A DNA stretch of 8,443 nucleotides. It comes from CBDUQP01 sp965369385. Its GTDB lineage: Bacteria; Planctomycetota; Phycisphaerae; SM23-33. This document shows positions 1-7,852 of this stretch, in pieces. The position numbers and the translations under genes were made by a program. Under the pieces are notes generated by a model that had not been told where the DNA came from, did no database searches, and worked only from the letters and a program-made list of their open reading frames with translations. Location of the stretch: contig CBDUQP010000135.1 in assembly GCA_965369385.1 (NCBI GenBank), positions 1 to 8,443 of the forward strand, in the 5' to 3' direction. Numbering within the stretch: the first letter of the stretch is position 1; each line of letters begins with the position of its first letter.

Positions 1-1
1 T

Positions 2-202
2 AAGTGTGGCCCCAAGGGCGTCATCAACACCAAATGTCCCATCATGGGCAACAAGATTGACCCCGGCAAGGTGCCTGCCAAGCTCACCAGAATGCACAAA
101 GGTCGCAAGGTTGGCTTCTGCTGTGGCGGATGCCCGGCCTCATGGGACAAGCTGTCTGACGAAGCCAAAGATGCGAAGTTGAAGGCAAACGCAGACAAGT
201 AG
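2..202 (+). CDS. YHS/TRASH-like heavy-metal-binding protein, C-terminal fragment
   Basis: An open frame enters from the left edge and ends at TAG (200-202), giving 66 residues; the start lies outside the window. Counting from the first visible residue, there is a KCP-x-MG-N motif (C12, M15) followed by a GFCCGGC cluster (C40, C41, C44), a conserved W48 and the tail DKLSDEAKDAKL. This pattern is typical of small periplasmic YHS/TRASH-related metal-binding proteins, in which the cysteines and methionine probably bind Cu or a similar soft metal; an extra Cys (C2) sits at the edge. It lies about 200 bases upstream of the efflux operon on the same strand, which fits a role as a metal sponge or chaperone for that system. 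A hairpin (235-289) and a separate promoter (346-354) lie between them, so it may be its own transcription unit. The family assignment is by motif recognition; the metal is inferred. Confidence 0.8.
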   Translation, partial: KCGPKGVINTKCPIMGNKIDPGKVPAKLTRMHKGRKVGFCCGGCPASWDKLSDEAKDAKLKANADK

Positions 203-234
203 CCAATTTGCACCTTGACGTATTATGCTCAGAA

Positions 235-289
235 AGAATGTGCACCGTGGCGACATGTAGGTATTTCCTGACGCTGCGGCGCACATTCT
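235..289. other. long imperfect inverted repeat (hairpin) between YHS gene and efflux operon
   Basis: AGAATGTGC (235-243) is exactly complementary to GCACATTCT (281-289). After one A-C mismatch (244/280), CCGTGGCG (245-252) pairs with CGCTGCGG (272-279) using two G-U wobbles, leaving a 19-nt loop (253-271). That gives 17 paired positions in a 55-nt element. No T-run follows, so it is not a textbook intrinsic terminator. It could still end or attenuate the upstream transcript, protect an mRNA end, or be a binding site. It lies entirely upstream of the candidate operon promoter. Confidence 0.5.
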
Positions 290-301
290 GAATACATATT
301 C
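290..301. promoter_or_regulatory. short dyad GAATA-CA-TATTC, possible operator
   Basis: A perfect 5-bp inverted repeat with a 2-nt spacer directly abuts the 235-289 hairpin and sits about 45 bases upstream of the extended -10 element. The position would suit an upstream regulator site. Short AT-rich dyads arise easily by chance, and this one does not match a metal-regulator operator I can name. Confidence 0.2.
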
Positions 302-345
302 CTGTGGGGGGATCGCATATTGTCTGAATGTGGCTTGGACGCAAC

Positions 346-354
346 TGCTATAAT
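346..354 (+). promoter_or_regulatory. extended -10 promoter for the efflux operon
   Basis: TGCTATAAT combines a TGn extension with a perfect TATAAT hexamer (349-354). No good -35 hexamer lies at 16-18 nt spacing, which is usual for extended -10 promoters or for promoters helped by an activator. Transcription would start near 360-362, giving a leader of about 48 nt before the ATG at 409. An upstream in-frame ATG at 328 would lie ahead of this promoter, which supports the start at 409. Confidence 0.55.
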
Positions 355-393
355 TACAGAATGATACGCCTAATCGAATGCACGCTGGTAATC

Positions 394-398
394 AAGGA
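394..398 (+). promoter_or_regulatory. ribosome binding site for the outer-membrane factor gene
   Basis: AAGGA lies 10 nt before ATG 409. It supports that start over the in-frame ATGs at 328 and 361; 409 also places the lipoprotein signal peptide right at the N-terminus. Confidence 0.55.
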
Positions 399-408
399 CG
401 ATACTGCA

Positions 409-1848
409 ATGCATCATAATCGAGTGGTGGCAATCGCATGTCTGGCCGCTAGCGTATTTATTTGCGGCTGCGCAGACCACCAATCCTTCACGCAGCCGCA
501 CATCGCCTCAATTGATCCCGCGCCAACAGCTATGCCCGCAGACGGTGTCCGAGACTCCGGTGACCCCAGCGGCGCAGCGGCGCCCACGAGTCCACTGCCT
601 GAAGTTTCCACGCTTGACGGCTGCCTCGCATATGCAGCCCTGCAGAACCAGAATCTCCAAGCCGCCTTCAACAATTGGCAGGCTGCCATGCAGCGAATAG
701 CCCAGGCCAAGTCGCTGCCCGATCCGCGCCTCACATATCGTTACTACATCGAGCGTGTGGAGACCCGAGTGGGTGCTCAGCGGCAATCGCTGGCTCTCTC
801 GCAGACGTTCCCATGGTTTGGCAAGCTGGATATCAAGGAGAACTCGGCCGCCCAGGCCGCCGAAGCTGCTCGCCAGCGTTATCAGCGTGCAAAGCTGGAG
901 CTTTTTCAGGCGGTGAAGGTAGCATGGTATGAGTACTACTATCTGGCCCGATCAACCGAGATTACAAATCAGAATGTCGCCTTGCTGAAGCGGATAGAAG
1001 CCGTTGTCCGCCAGCGATACCGCACCGGCACTGCCCGTCATCCCGATGTGATTCGCCTGCAGATCGAGCTTGGCAAACTTGAAGATCGAGTCGAGGCACT
1101 GGCTGACATGACACCGGCTGCGATTGCCCGTCTGAATGCTCTGCTCAACAGGCCGGCCGATGCCAACATCCCCGTGCCTGCCAGGAGTCCGTACGTGCCG
1201 GTTGATATCGACCGGGCGGCAATCAGCAAGAGCATGATGGCGCAGAATCCGTCGCTGAGAGAGATCGATCACGAAATCGCCCGGCGAGACGCCGAGGTCA
1301 AACTCGCCAATAAGGCATACTGGCCGGATGTTACGATGTCGCTAACCTATATTGACACCGCCCATTCCACTGGTGGCAGGAGTCCCGACCACGACGGCAG
1401 GGACCCGCTGATCGCAGGCGTTTCTGTGAATCTGCCTATCTGGCGGGACAAGCTGAACGCAGCTGTTCGGGAAGCCAACTATCTACATAAGGCCTCCCAA
1501 CGCAGGAAGGGCGATCTGAGCAACCGGCTGCAATCGCGGCTGAGCGCTGCCATTTTCAGGCATCAGGATGCACAGAGACGCCAGAAACTCTACAAGAATA
1601 TACTGGAGCCCAAGGCTGCACAGGGCGTAAAGGTGGCTGCGGATTCGTACCGGACGGGCAAGGCAAGCTTCAGCGACTTGCTGGAGCTGCAGCGCGTGCT
1701 GCTTGAGTTCCAGCTAGCCAGGGAGCGTTCCAGTGTTGACGCTGCCGAAAGCCTTGCCGAGCTGGAGACGCTGGCCGGGCAGAGCTTGTCTCCGCCTCTT
1801 GCGGGCGATGCCACCAAGGCAACCGGCCCAACCGCTTCGAAGGAATGA
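409..1848 (+). CDS. cusC: TolC/CusC-family outer-membrane efflux lipoprotein
   Basis: This 479-residue protein is the outer-membrane channel of the tripartite metal pump: a trimer whose barrel crosses the outer membrane and whose helical tunnel spans the periplasm to meet the adaptor and RND pump. From ATG 409 it begins with a basic, hydrophobic signal ending in a lipobox-like I-C-G-C, with C21 as the probable lipidated cysteine; the Cys at -2 is unusual. A Pro/Ala/Ser-rich linker follows. Two outer-membrane efflux (OEP) repeats are recognisable, the first from about L69 (with SLALSQTFPWFGKL, typical of metal-type OEPs) and the second from about residue 265. Both contain long heptad-like helices rich in Ala, Gln and Arg. 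The length matches the usual 420-480. It is the first gene of the operon and is followed at once by the adaptor gene. The family is secure; the cus name rests on the neighbours, since OEP sequences do not reveal the substrate. Confidence 0.9.
   Translation: MHHNRVVAIACLAASVFICGCADHQSFTQPHIASIDPAPTAMPADGVRDSGDPSGAAAPTSPLPEVSTLDGCLAYAALQNQNLQAAFNNWQAAMQRIAQAKSLPDPRLTYRYYIERVETRVGAQRQSLALSQTFPWFGKLDIKENSAAQAAEAARQRYQRAKLELFQAVKVAWYEYYYLARSTEITNQNVALLKRIEAVVRQRYRTGTARHPDVIRLQIELGKLEDRVEALADMTPAAIARLNALLNRPADANIPVPARSPYVPVDIDRAAISKSMMAQNPSLREIDHEIARRDAEVKLANKAYWPDVTMSLTYIDTAHSTGGRSPDHDGRDPLIAGVSVNLPIWRDKLNAAVREANYLHKASQRRKGDLSNRLQSRLSAAIFRHQDAQRRQKLYKNILEPKAAQGVKVAADSYRTGKASFSDLLELQRVLLEFQLARERSSVDAAESLAELETLAGQSLSPPLAGDATKATGPTASKE
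1841..1844 (+). promoter_or_regulatory. ribosome binding site for the adaptor gene
   Basis: AGGA (part of GAAGGA) touches the ATG at 1845 with no spacing but lies 6 nt before the in-frame ATG at 1851. The second ATG is therefore the likelier start. The site lies inside the last codons of the upstream gene, so the two are probably translationally coupled. Confidence 0.55.
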
Positions 1849-1850
1849 AC

Positions 1851-3848
1851 ATGACTGACAACGATCATACCAGCGGCAGGCGCTCGCTGGGCGTGAAGAT
1901 GGGGGGGATTCTGCTTCTATGCGTGGTTGGCGCTGCCGGCGTTGGCGTTGGCTATCTGCTATCCGGCGGCGCGCCCGTGCGTGATATGGACCATGGCGGC
2001 CCGCATGCCACAACGCGGCCGCAGACCCCAGCCGCCCCGGAAGTCTGGACGTGTTCGATGCATCCGGAAGTGCGGCTGCCCGGACCGGGTTCGTGTCCAG
2101 TGTGCCAGATGCCGCTCGTGAAAGCCAAAAGCGACGTCAAGGCAACCAGAACTGACCCGAACAAGCTCGTTCTGGGTGAGAACGCCCGCAAGATGATGCA
2201 GGTTGCGACGGTGGCGGTCAAACGTCAGGCGGGTGAGCGAAGTGTTCATATGGTTGGCAAGGTCGCCTACGATGAAACGCGCGTTGCATATCTAACCGCG
2301 TGGACGGCCGGGAGAATAGACAGGCTCTTTGTGGACTTCACAGGCACGCGTGTCCGTAAGGGCGAGCACATGGTGAGCATGTATAGCCCTGATCTCATCG
2401 TAGCCCAGGGGGAACTGCTTCAGGCGATCAAGGCACTGGGCGATGCCAAGAGCGGGAATGATGAACTCATTGGTGACAGTTCCGAGCAGATGGTTAAGGA
2501 CTCGCGAGACAAACTGAGGCTCAAAGGGCTGACAGCCGCGCAGATAGCGGATATCGAGCGATCCGGAAAGGTTCAAGACCACATCACGATAACCGCTCCC
2601 CAGGGTGGCGTGGTGGTTGCCAAGCATGCTGAGCAGGGGATGTATGTCAAGACCGGCACACGCATATACACCATCGCTGATCTATCGCGAGTCTGGATCA
2701 ATCTTGATGCCTATGAGTCTGATCTCGCATGGCTGCGCTACGGACAAGCCGTGGAGATCAGCACATCGGCGAGCGAGGGAGAGACCTTTAAGGGAACGAT
2801 TGCCTTCATCTCTCCCGTGCTCAACGAGAAGACCAGAACAGTCCAGGTCCGCGTGAACGCAGACAACAGAATGCAAACTCTCAAGCCCGGAATGTTTACC
2901 AGAGCGACCGTCGCGGCATCGGTGGACGCCGCGGGCCATCTGATTGGCGACTCCTTCGCGGGCAAGTGGATATGCCCCATGCACCCGGCCGTGCTGAAAT
3001 CGTCGCCTGGCAAGTGCGACATATGCGAGATGCCGCTTGAAGATGCTACAAAGCACGTTTCGCACGCGGTAGGGCCGAAGTCCGCAACTATGCCGCTGAT
3101 AGTGCCGACGGCTGCCGTGATGAAGACCGGCCGCCGCGCGATTGTATTCATCGAAGATCCAAAAGCGGCTGAGCCGACATTCCTCATAAGGCAACTGAAG
3201 CTCGGGCCCAAAGTTCAAGATGGATATGTGGTGCTCGACGGCATCAAAGAGGGCGACCGGGTTGTTGCCCATGGCACATTCCTGGTAGACAGCGCCGCTC
3301 AGCTCGCACGCAAGCAGAGCATGATGTCTCTTGTTTCAGCTCGGGTGATGGCCATGCAGCCAGCGACCGCCGCAGAGGGAGCTTTCGTCGGCCAGATGAA
3401 CACGATTTTGGACGCATATCTGAAGATTCACGCTGCCGCGTTTACCTCTGATCTGTCCAAGGCAATATCAGCCGCCGGTGACATGTACAATGCGGTTGCC
3501 TCCGCGGACACTTCCCGGTTGGACAAGAACAGTCTGGCCCAATGGAACAAGTCGGCCGAGATGCTGCTGTCGCACATCGAAAACGCAAGCGCCGCAGCCG
3601 ATATAAAGGAGTTACGAACACAGTTGCGGAGCATTTCCACATTGATGATCCAGGCTGTGCAGCAGTTCGGCGGCCGCGGCCGCACGGTCCGTCAATTCCA
3701 CTGTCCGATGGCGTTCGGCAATTCGGGAGCCGACTGGCTGCAGTTGAGCAAGGTAACTCAGAATCCATATGAGTCCGAGACCATGCCAAAGTGCGGATCC
3801 TTGACCAATACGTTCGGTGCTGACAGCAAGGAGGCCGGCGGCAAATGA
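1851..3848 (+). CDS. cusB: CusB-type periplasmic adaptor with two heavy-metal-binding domains and a DUF3347-like C-terminus
   Basis: This 665-residue membrane-fusion protein links the RND pump to the outer-membrane channel and, in Cus systems, hands metal to the pump. A signal-anchor spans about residues 14-38. A first heavy-metal-binding domain follows at about 66-90 (W-T-C68-S-M-H71, C82, C85, M87). The HlyD/CusB core (barrel-sandwich, hairpin and beta-barrel) covers about 100-360. A second metal-binding domain sits at 373-397 (W-I-C375-P-M-H378, C389, C392, M394), then the membrane-proximal region. From about residue 516 there is a helical C-terminal extension ending in a DUF3347-like signature (H-C618-P-M620-A, GADWLQ, NPY, MPKCGS). 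E. coli CusB has about 400 residues, so the size gain comes from these modules. The start at 1851 is chosen on SD spacing; 1845 would add two residues. The gene shares 4 nt (ATGA) with the pump gene. The adaptor family is secure; Cu/Ag is the likely metal but is inferred. Confidence 0.92.
   Translation: MTDNDHTSGRRSLGVKMGGILLLCVVGAAGVGVGYLLSGGAPVRDMDHGGPHATTRPQTPAAPEVWTCSMHPEVRLPGPGSCPVCQMPLVKAKSDVKATRTDPNKLVLGENARKMMQVATVAVKRQAGERSVHMVGKVAYDETRVAYLTAWTAGRIDRLFVDFTGTRVRKGEHMVSMYSPDLIVAQGELLQAIKALGDAKSGNDELIGDSSEQMVKDSRDKLRLKGLTAAQIADIERSGKVQDHITITAPQGGVVVAKHAEQGMYVKTGTRIYTIADLSRVWINLDAYESDLAWLRYGQAVEISTSASEGETFKGTIAFISPVLNEKTRTVQVRVNADNRMQTLKPGMFTRATVAASVDAAGHLIGDSFAGKWICPMHPAVLKSSPGKCDICEMPLEDATKHVSHAVGPKSATMPLIVPTAAVMKTGRRAIVFIEDPKAAEPTFLIRQLKLGPKVQDGYVVLDGIKEGDRVVAHGTFLVDSAAQLARKQSMMSLVSARVMAMQPATAAEGAFVGQMNTILDAYLKIHAAAFTSDLSKAISAAGDMYNAVASADTSRLDKNSLAQWNKSAEMLLSHIENASAAADIKELRTQLRSISTLMIQAVQQFGGRGRTVRQFHCPMAFGNSGADWLQLSKVTQNPYESETMPKCGSLTNTFGADSKEAGGK
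2023..2089 (+). repeat. direct repeat, copy 1 (inside the adaptor gene)
   Basis: This 67-base segment encodes the linker and first half of the adaptor's first metal-binding domain (T59 to G80). It recurs at 8328-8394 on the same strand with one difference (A at 2068, G at 8373). Weaker similarity continues for about 9 bases downstream and 5 upstream. Here it is an integral part of a well-formed domain, so this is presumably the original copy. Confidence 0.95.
3828..3834 (+). promoter_or_regulatory. strong ribosome binding site for the RND pump gene
   Basis: AAGGAGG lies 10 nt before ATG 3845, within the last codons of the adaptor gene. It confirms the overlapping ATGA start and points to translational coupling. 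Confidence 0.65.
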
Positions 3849-6800
3849 CAAATGCTCCCAAGCCGATGTCTCCTGACGAGTCATCCTTGCTCAGCAGGCT
3901 GACTGCATGGTGCCTGCGAGATCGTCTTGTTATTGCAGTGCTCGTGTTACTGATTGTCGGAGGTGGGCTGGTGGTTGCCCCGTTCGACTGGGACATGGGG
4001 CCGCTGCCAAGAATGCCGGTTAGCGTGGATGCGATTCCCGACACTGGGGAGAACCAGCAGATTGTGTTCACGTCCTGGCCGGGGCGTTCTCCGCAGGATG
4101 TCGACGATCAGATATCCTATCCTCTTACCACGCAACTTCAGGGAATCGCCGGCGTCAAAACGATCCGCTCGATTTCCATGTTCGGCTTCAGTTCCATCTC
4201 CGTAATCTTCGAAGACAAGATGGACTTCTACACCAGTCGCACTCGCCTGCTTGAGAAGCTATCGAGCATTCCTGACAGTGTTCTTCCACCCGGTCTTAGT
4301 CCCCGGCTTGGTCCGGACGCCACCGCCATGGGCCAGGTCTTCTGGTATACGCTGGAAGGACGCTCCCCGGACGGCAAACCCGCCGGTGGGTGGGATCTCG
4401 AAGAACTCCGCACCATTCAGGATTGGACAGTCCGCAACGCATTGCAGGCGACGCCGGGCGTGTCGGAGGTGGCTTCTATTGGCGGGTTCGTGCGGGAGTA
4501 TCAGGTTGACGTTGACCCGGACCTGATGCGTCACTATGGCGTAACACTGAACGAGGTAATAGCGGCCGTTCGGGCGTCGAATCTTGACGTTGGCGCCGAG
4601 ACCATCAAGTTCAACAGCGTGGATTACTACGTTCGCGGTGTTGGGTTAATCAAAGATGTGGCCGATATCAGCCGCAGTGTTGTGAAGGTCAGCAATAACG
4701 TACCGGTCCTTGTTGAGCACGTTGCGACGGTAACCCTCGGCCCGGCCGAGCGCCGCGGCGCGCTGGACAAGAACGGCGCACCTGCCGTCGGTGGCAGCGT
4801 GGTTGCCAGGTATGGCGACAATCCCCTGCGGGTGATCAATGATCTGAAGGCACGCATAGCGAAGATAGCACCCGGCCTGCCCAGCAAGACTCTCGCAGAC
4901 GGGACAGTCTCGCAGGTTACGATTGTCCCGTTCTATGATCGCACAGCACTGATCCACGAAACGCTCGGCACGCTGTCCAGCGCGCTCGAGCATGAAATAC
5001 TTGTCACCATAGTCGTCGTCATACTCATGGTGATGCATTTTCGCAGTGCCTTCCTGATAGGCGGGATGTTGCCGCTGACGGTGCTAATGTGCTTCATGGC
5101 GATGAAGTTCGCCGGCGTGGAAGCCAATGTCGTGGCCCTTTCGGGAATAGCCATCGCCATCGGCACTATCGTTGATATGGGAATCGTCCTGTGCGAGAAT
5201 ATCCTGACCCATCTCAACAAAGCTGCTCCCGATGAGGACAAGGCCGTTGTTGTGCGGCGGGCAACTGTGGAAGTCGGCGGCGCCATTACCACAGCCGTGC
5301 TCACAACCATTGTTAGTTTCCTGCCGGTATTCTTCATGTCCGGCGCTGAGGGAAAGCTCTTCAAGCCGCTCGCCTACACCAAGACATTCGCATTGGGTTC
5401 ATCCATATTCATTGCACTGGTTATCCTGCCGTCGGCCGCGCACCTGCTGTTCTGCTCGAAAATCTCGTCAAAGTGGGCTCGCATCGCCACGCGTCTGATA
5501 ATCGTATGCGTCGGCGCAGTCGCAGGGTTCTGGCTGGGTATGTGGGCTGGATGCGTGATGGCGGTGTTGTGTGCGTATTACGTACTCGAACTGTTCATGG
5601 CAGGTGGGCCGACCAAACGACTGGCAAAGGTAACGCCATGGATTTCTGCGATACTGGCGGCCGCGTTTGTGGTGGTTCTGCTCGGAAAATACTGGCAGCC
5701 TCTCGGCGAACAAACGGGAATGCTGCGGAATGTTGTGTTCGTGGGCGTCTTGGTTGGGATGCTCCTGGTGTTCTTCCGGCTGTTCCAGTGGGTGTATCCG
5801 TGGGTGCTCGGCTGGTGCCTCAGGCACAAGGTCGCCTTCCTGTCATTTGTAACTGGGATTCTGCTTGCGGGCATATATGTGCTCATCGGGCCGGGCGGCG
5901 CTGTGCGGCTTTGGCAGATGTCCGGCCGCGCGGGATGGTCCATGGTTGCGTATCTTGCGCCGGCGGGTGTGATCGTATGCTTAACTATGTACTTCTTTGT
6001 TCGGCGCCGAGCCGGGTTGGCGGCGGTCGTGATGTCACTCATACTAGCTGCGGTCGTGACTGTTCCCGCGATACTTACATGGACGGGGAATATTTCCGGC
6101 GAAGTGCCCGAGAGTATCGCGAATATGCGGGGCACGCGGTACGCCGAAACTCCCGAAACTAACTGGCGATACCTGAAGTGGGCGCTCGCCAATGATTGGG
6201 ACGGGCGCGGCAGCGAGTTCATGCCTCCACTCGATGAGGGTTCATTTCTGTGGATGCCATCACTGAGCAAGCATTCATCTATCGATGTAGCCGTCGAGGA
6301 AATGGCACGCCAGGACAAGGCGTTTGCCAATATTCCGGAAGTCCAGATCGCGGTTGGCAAGGTCGGCAGAACCGACAGCCCGCTTGATCCAGCGCCGATT
6401 TCCATGTTTGAGACGGTGGTGAACTACAAGCCCAAGAGCGAGTGGCGGCCGGAAGTGAAGTCCCCCGATGATATCTGGCAGAAACTAAGCAACGCAGGCA
6501 GCAGCCCGGCGATTACGCCAGTGACCAAGCTTCAACCGATTGAAACCCGGCGAATCATGCTGCAGACCGGAATGAGGGCGTCAATCGGTGTCAGAATTCA
6601 GGGCCCCAGCCTTGAGGCAATCGAGACCGCCGCCCTGGCAATTCAAGATTCGCTCACCCGCGCTCCAGGCGTGCAGGCGGGGAGCGTCTCTTTCGTTCAG
6701 GCTGCTGCCAGCAATCCTTACATCACCATCACGCCCAATCGCGATGCCCTTATGCGATACGGAATCCGCATGGCCGATTTCCAGCGGGTGGTGTCGGCGG

Positions 6801-7768
6801 CTGTGGGTGGGACGACCGTAACGCGAACCGTGGAGGATCGCGAGCGGTTCGCCGTTCGCGTGCGTTACAAGGCTGAGCTTCGCAACTCCGTGGAGGCACT
6901 GGCAAGGATCATCGTTCCCGGATCGGCTGGGGAGCAGATACCGCTGGAGCAGCTTGCGGTGATAGATGATAGCGTCGCAGGTCCGGTTGCGATCAAGAGT
7001 GAAGATACGTTCAAGACAACTTACGTCACGTTTGCCGCCAGGACTGGCTGGTCGGAAGTGCAAGTTGTGGACGCATGTCGTGAATACCTGACCGGCAAGA
7101 TCGAAGGGGGAAACATAACGCTGCCGCGCGGGGTGAACTGGTCGTTCGCAGGCACATACGAAAGCCAGGTGAGGGCGGCGCGAACGTTGTCGGTCATCAT
7201 CCCCATCGCATTGCTTGCGATATTCATGATCCTCTACATCCAGTTCCGCTCGGTGCTGACCACGGGCATGGTGTTCTTCGGAATATTCATCGCCTGGGCC
7301 GGTGGATTCATTATGATATGGCTCTACGCGCAGCCGTGGTTTCTGGACTTCGCGGTCTTCGGCGTCAACATGCGTGACCTCTTCCAGGTTCACCCGCTGA
7401 ATCTCAGCGTGGCGGTTTGGGTGGGCTTCCTGGCGCTGTTCGGTATCGCCAGCGACGATGGTGTCGTGATGGCGACATACCTCAAGCAGGCATTCGGTTC
7501 TCGCAAGCCAGCCAGTATAGACGAAATCCGCAGTACGACCATCGAAGCAGGCAAGCGTCGCGTTCGCCCGTGCCTGATGACAACAGCCACCACCATACTG
7601 GCGCTGATCCCGGTTCTCACATCTACCGGCAGGGGCAGTGATATAATGGTACCGATGGCAATACCGTCGTTCGGCGGAATGACGCTGGAAGTTATCACGA
7701 TGCTGGTGGTCCCCGTGCTCTACTGCATGGTTCGCGAACTGAGCGTTGGGCCAGAGCGACGAGCCTGA
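3845..7768 (+). CDS. cusA: CusA/CzcA-type heavy-metal RND efflux pump, long variant
   Basis: This 1307-residue inner-membrane pump is a proton-driven metal exporter of the HME-RND family. TM1 is at about 28-48, followed by the family motif DAIPDTGENQ and a first periplasmic porter domain. TM2-TM6 begin near 380 and include the TM4 acidic residue D444 (GTIVDMG, matching the CusA proton-relay Asp405). The second porter domain starts near E791 (EFMPPLDEGSF). TM8-TM12 close the protein, with GIASDDG (D1204/D1205) where CusA has Glu939 and RPC1243 where CusA has Lys984. Of the CusA metal-binding Met triad, M905 (RRIMLQTGM) is kept, the second site is I974 with M976 nearby, and the third has no Met. 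It is about 260 residues longer than E. coli CusA: the stretch between TM6 and the second porter domain (about 540-790) contains seven hydrophobic segments where one is expected, and the TM9-TM10 loop is also longer. The family is certain; the metal (Cu/Ag versus other divalent) is not. Confidence 0.95.
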   Translation: MTNAPKPMSPDESSLLSRLTAWCLRDRLVIAVLVLLIVGGGLVVAPFDWDMGPLPRMPVSVDAIPDTGENQQIVFTSWPGRSPQDVDDQISYPLTTQLQGIAGVKTIRSISMFGFSSISVIFEDKMDFYTSRTRLLEKLSSIPDSVLPPGLSPRLGPDATAMGQVFWYTLEGRSPDGKPAGGWDLEELRTIQDWTVRNALQATPGVSEVASIGGFVREYQVDVDPDLMRHYGVTLNEVIAAVRASNLDVGAETIKFNSVDYYVRGVGLIKDVADISRSVVKVSNNVPVLVEHVATVTLGPAERRGALDKNGAPAVGGSVVARYGDNPLRVINDLKARIAKIAPGLPSKTLADGTVSQVTIVPFYDRTALIHETLGTLSSALEHEILVTIVVVILMVMHFRSAFLIGGMLPLTVLMCFMAMKFAGVEANVVALSGIAIAIGTIVDMGIVLCENILTHLNKAAPDEDKAVVVRRATVEVGGAITTAVLTTIVSFLPVFFMSGAEGKLFKPLAYTKTFALGSSIFIALVILPSAAHLLFCSKISSKWARIATRLIIVCVGAVAGFWLGMWAGCVMAVLCAYYVLELFMAGGPTKRLAKVTPWISAILAAAFVVVLLGKYWQPLGEQTGMLRNVVFVGVLVGMLLVFFRLFQWVYPWVLGWCLRHKVAFLSFVTGILLAGIYVLIGPGGAVRLWQMSGRAGWSMVAYLAPAGVIVCLTMYFFVRRRAGLAAVVMSLILAAVVTVPAILTWTGNISGEVPESIANMRGTRYAETPETNWRYLKWALANDWDGRGSEFMPPLDEGSFLWMPSLSKHSSIDVAVEEMARQDKAFANIPEVQIAVGKVGRTDSPLDPAPISMFETVVNYKPKSEWRPEVKSPDDIWQKLSNAGSSPAITPVTKLQPIETRRIMLQTGMRASIGVRIQGPSLEAIETAALAIQDSLTRAPGVQAGSVSFVQAAASNPYITITPNRDALMRYGIRMADFQRVVSAAVGGTTVTRTVEDRERFAVRVRYKAELRNSVEALARIIVPGSAGEQIPLEQLAVIDDSVAGPVAIKSEDTFKTTYVTFAARTGWSEVQVVDACREYLTGKIEGGNITLPRGVNWSFAGTYESQVRAARTLSVIIPIALLAIFMILYIQFRSVLTTGMVFFGIFIAWAGGFIMIWLYAQPWFLDFAVFGVNMRDLFQVHPLNLSVAVWVGFLALFGIASDDGVVMATYLKQAFGSRKPASIDEIRSTTIEAGKRRVRPCLMTTATTILALIPVLTSTGRGSDIMVPMAIPSFGGMTLEVITMLVVPVLYCMVRELSVGPERRA

Positions 7769-7852
7769 CGGGCACCGTGTGTAAAGGCATTCAGGAAGCG
7801 TGATGTCCAATTGTGACTTGCGAAGATCGTGTTCAGCGTTTAAAAGAACCCA

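Noticed and set aside
335..354. TTGGAC (335-340) as the -35 partner of TATAAT (349-354)
   Set aside because: The spacing is only 8 nt, far from the 16-18 needed; the extended -10 TGn motif explains the promoter better.
328..408. A 27-residue N-terminal extension of the outer-membrane factor from ATG 328
   Set aside because: It would lie upstream of and across the TATAAT promoter, has no ribosome site, and would bury the lipoprotein signal. ATG 409 has AAGGA at good spacing.
3671..3682. GC-rich run GGCCGC repeated near the adaptor's C-terminus
   Set aside because: It is ordinary Gly/Arg coding sequence at a domain linker with no larger repeat structure.
5578..6405. A 275-codon open frame on the minus strand opposite the pump's extra membrane region
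   Set aside because: The plus strand encodes continuous membrane helices in frame with the pump; the antisense product is Thr/Ser/Arg-rich without a domain or ribosome site.
6581..7810. A 409-codon open frame on the minus strand opposite the pump gene
   Set aside because: It is antisense to strongly conserved RND sequence, has His/Arg-rich composition with no recognisable domain, and is a typical high-GC shadow.
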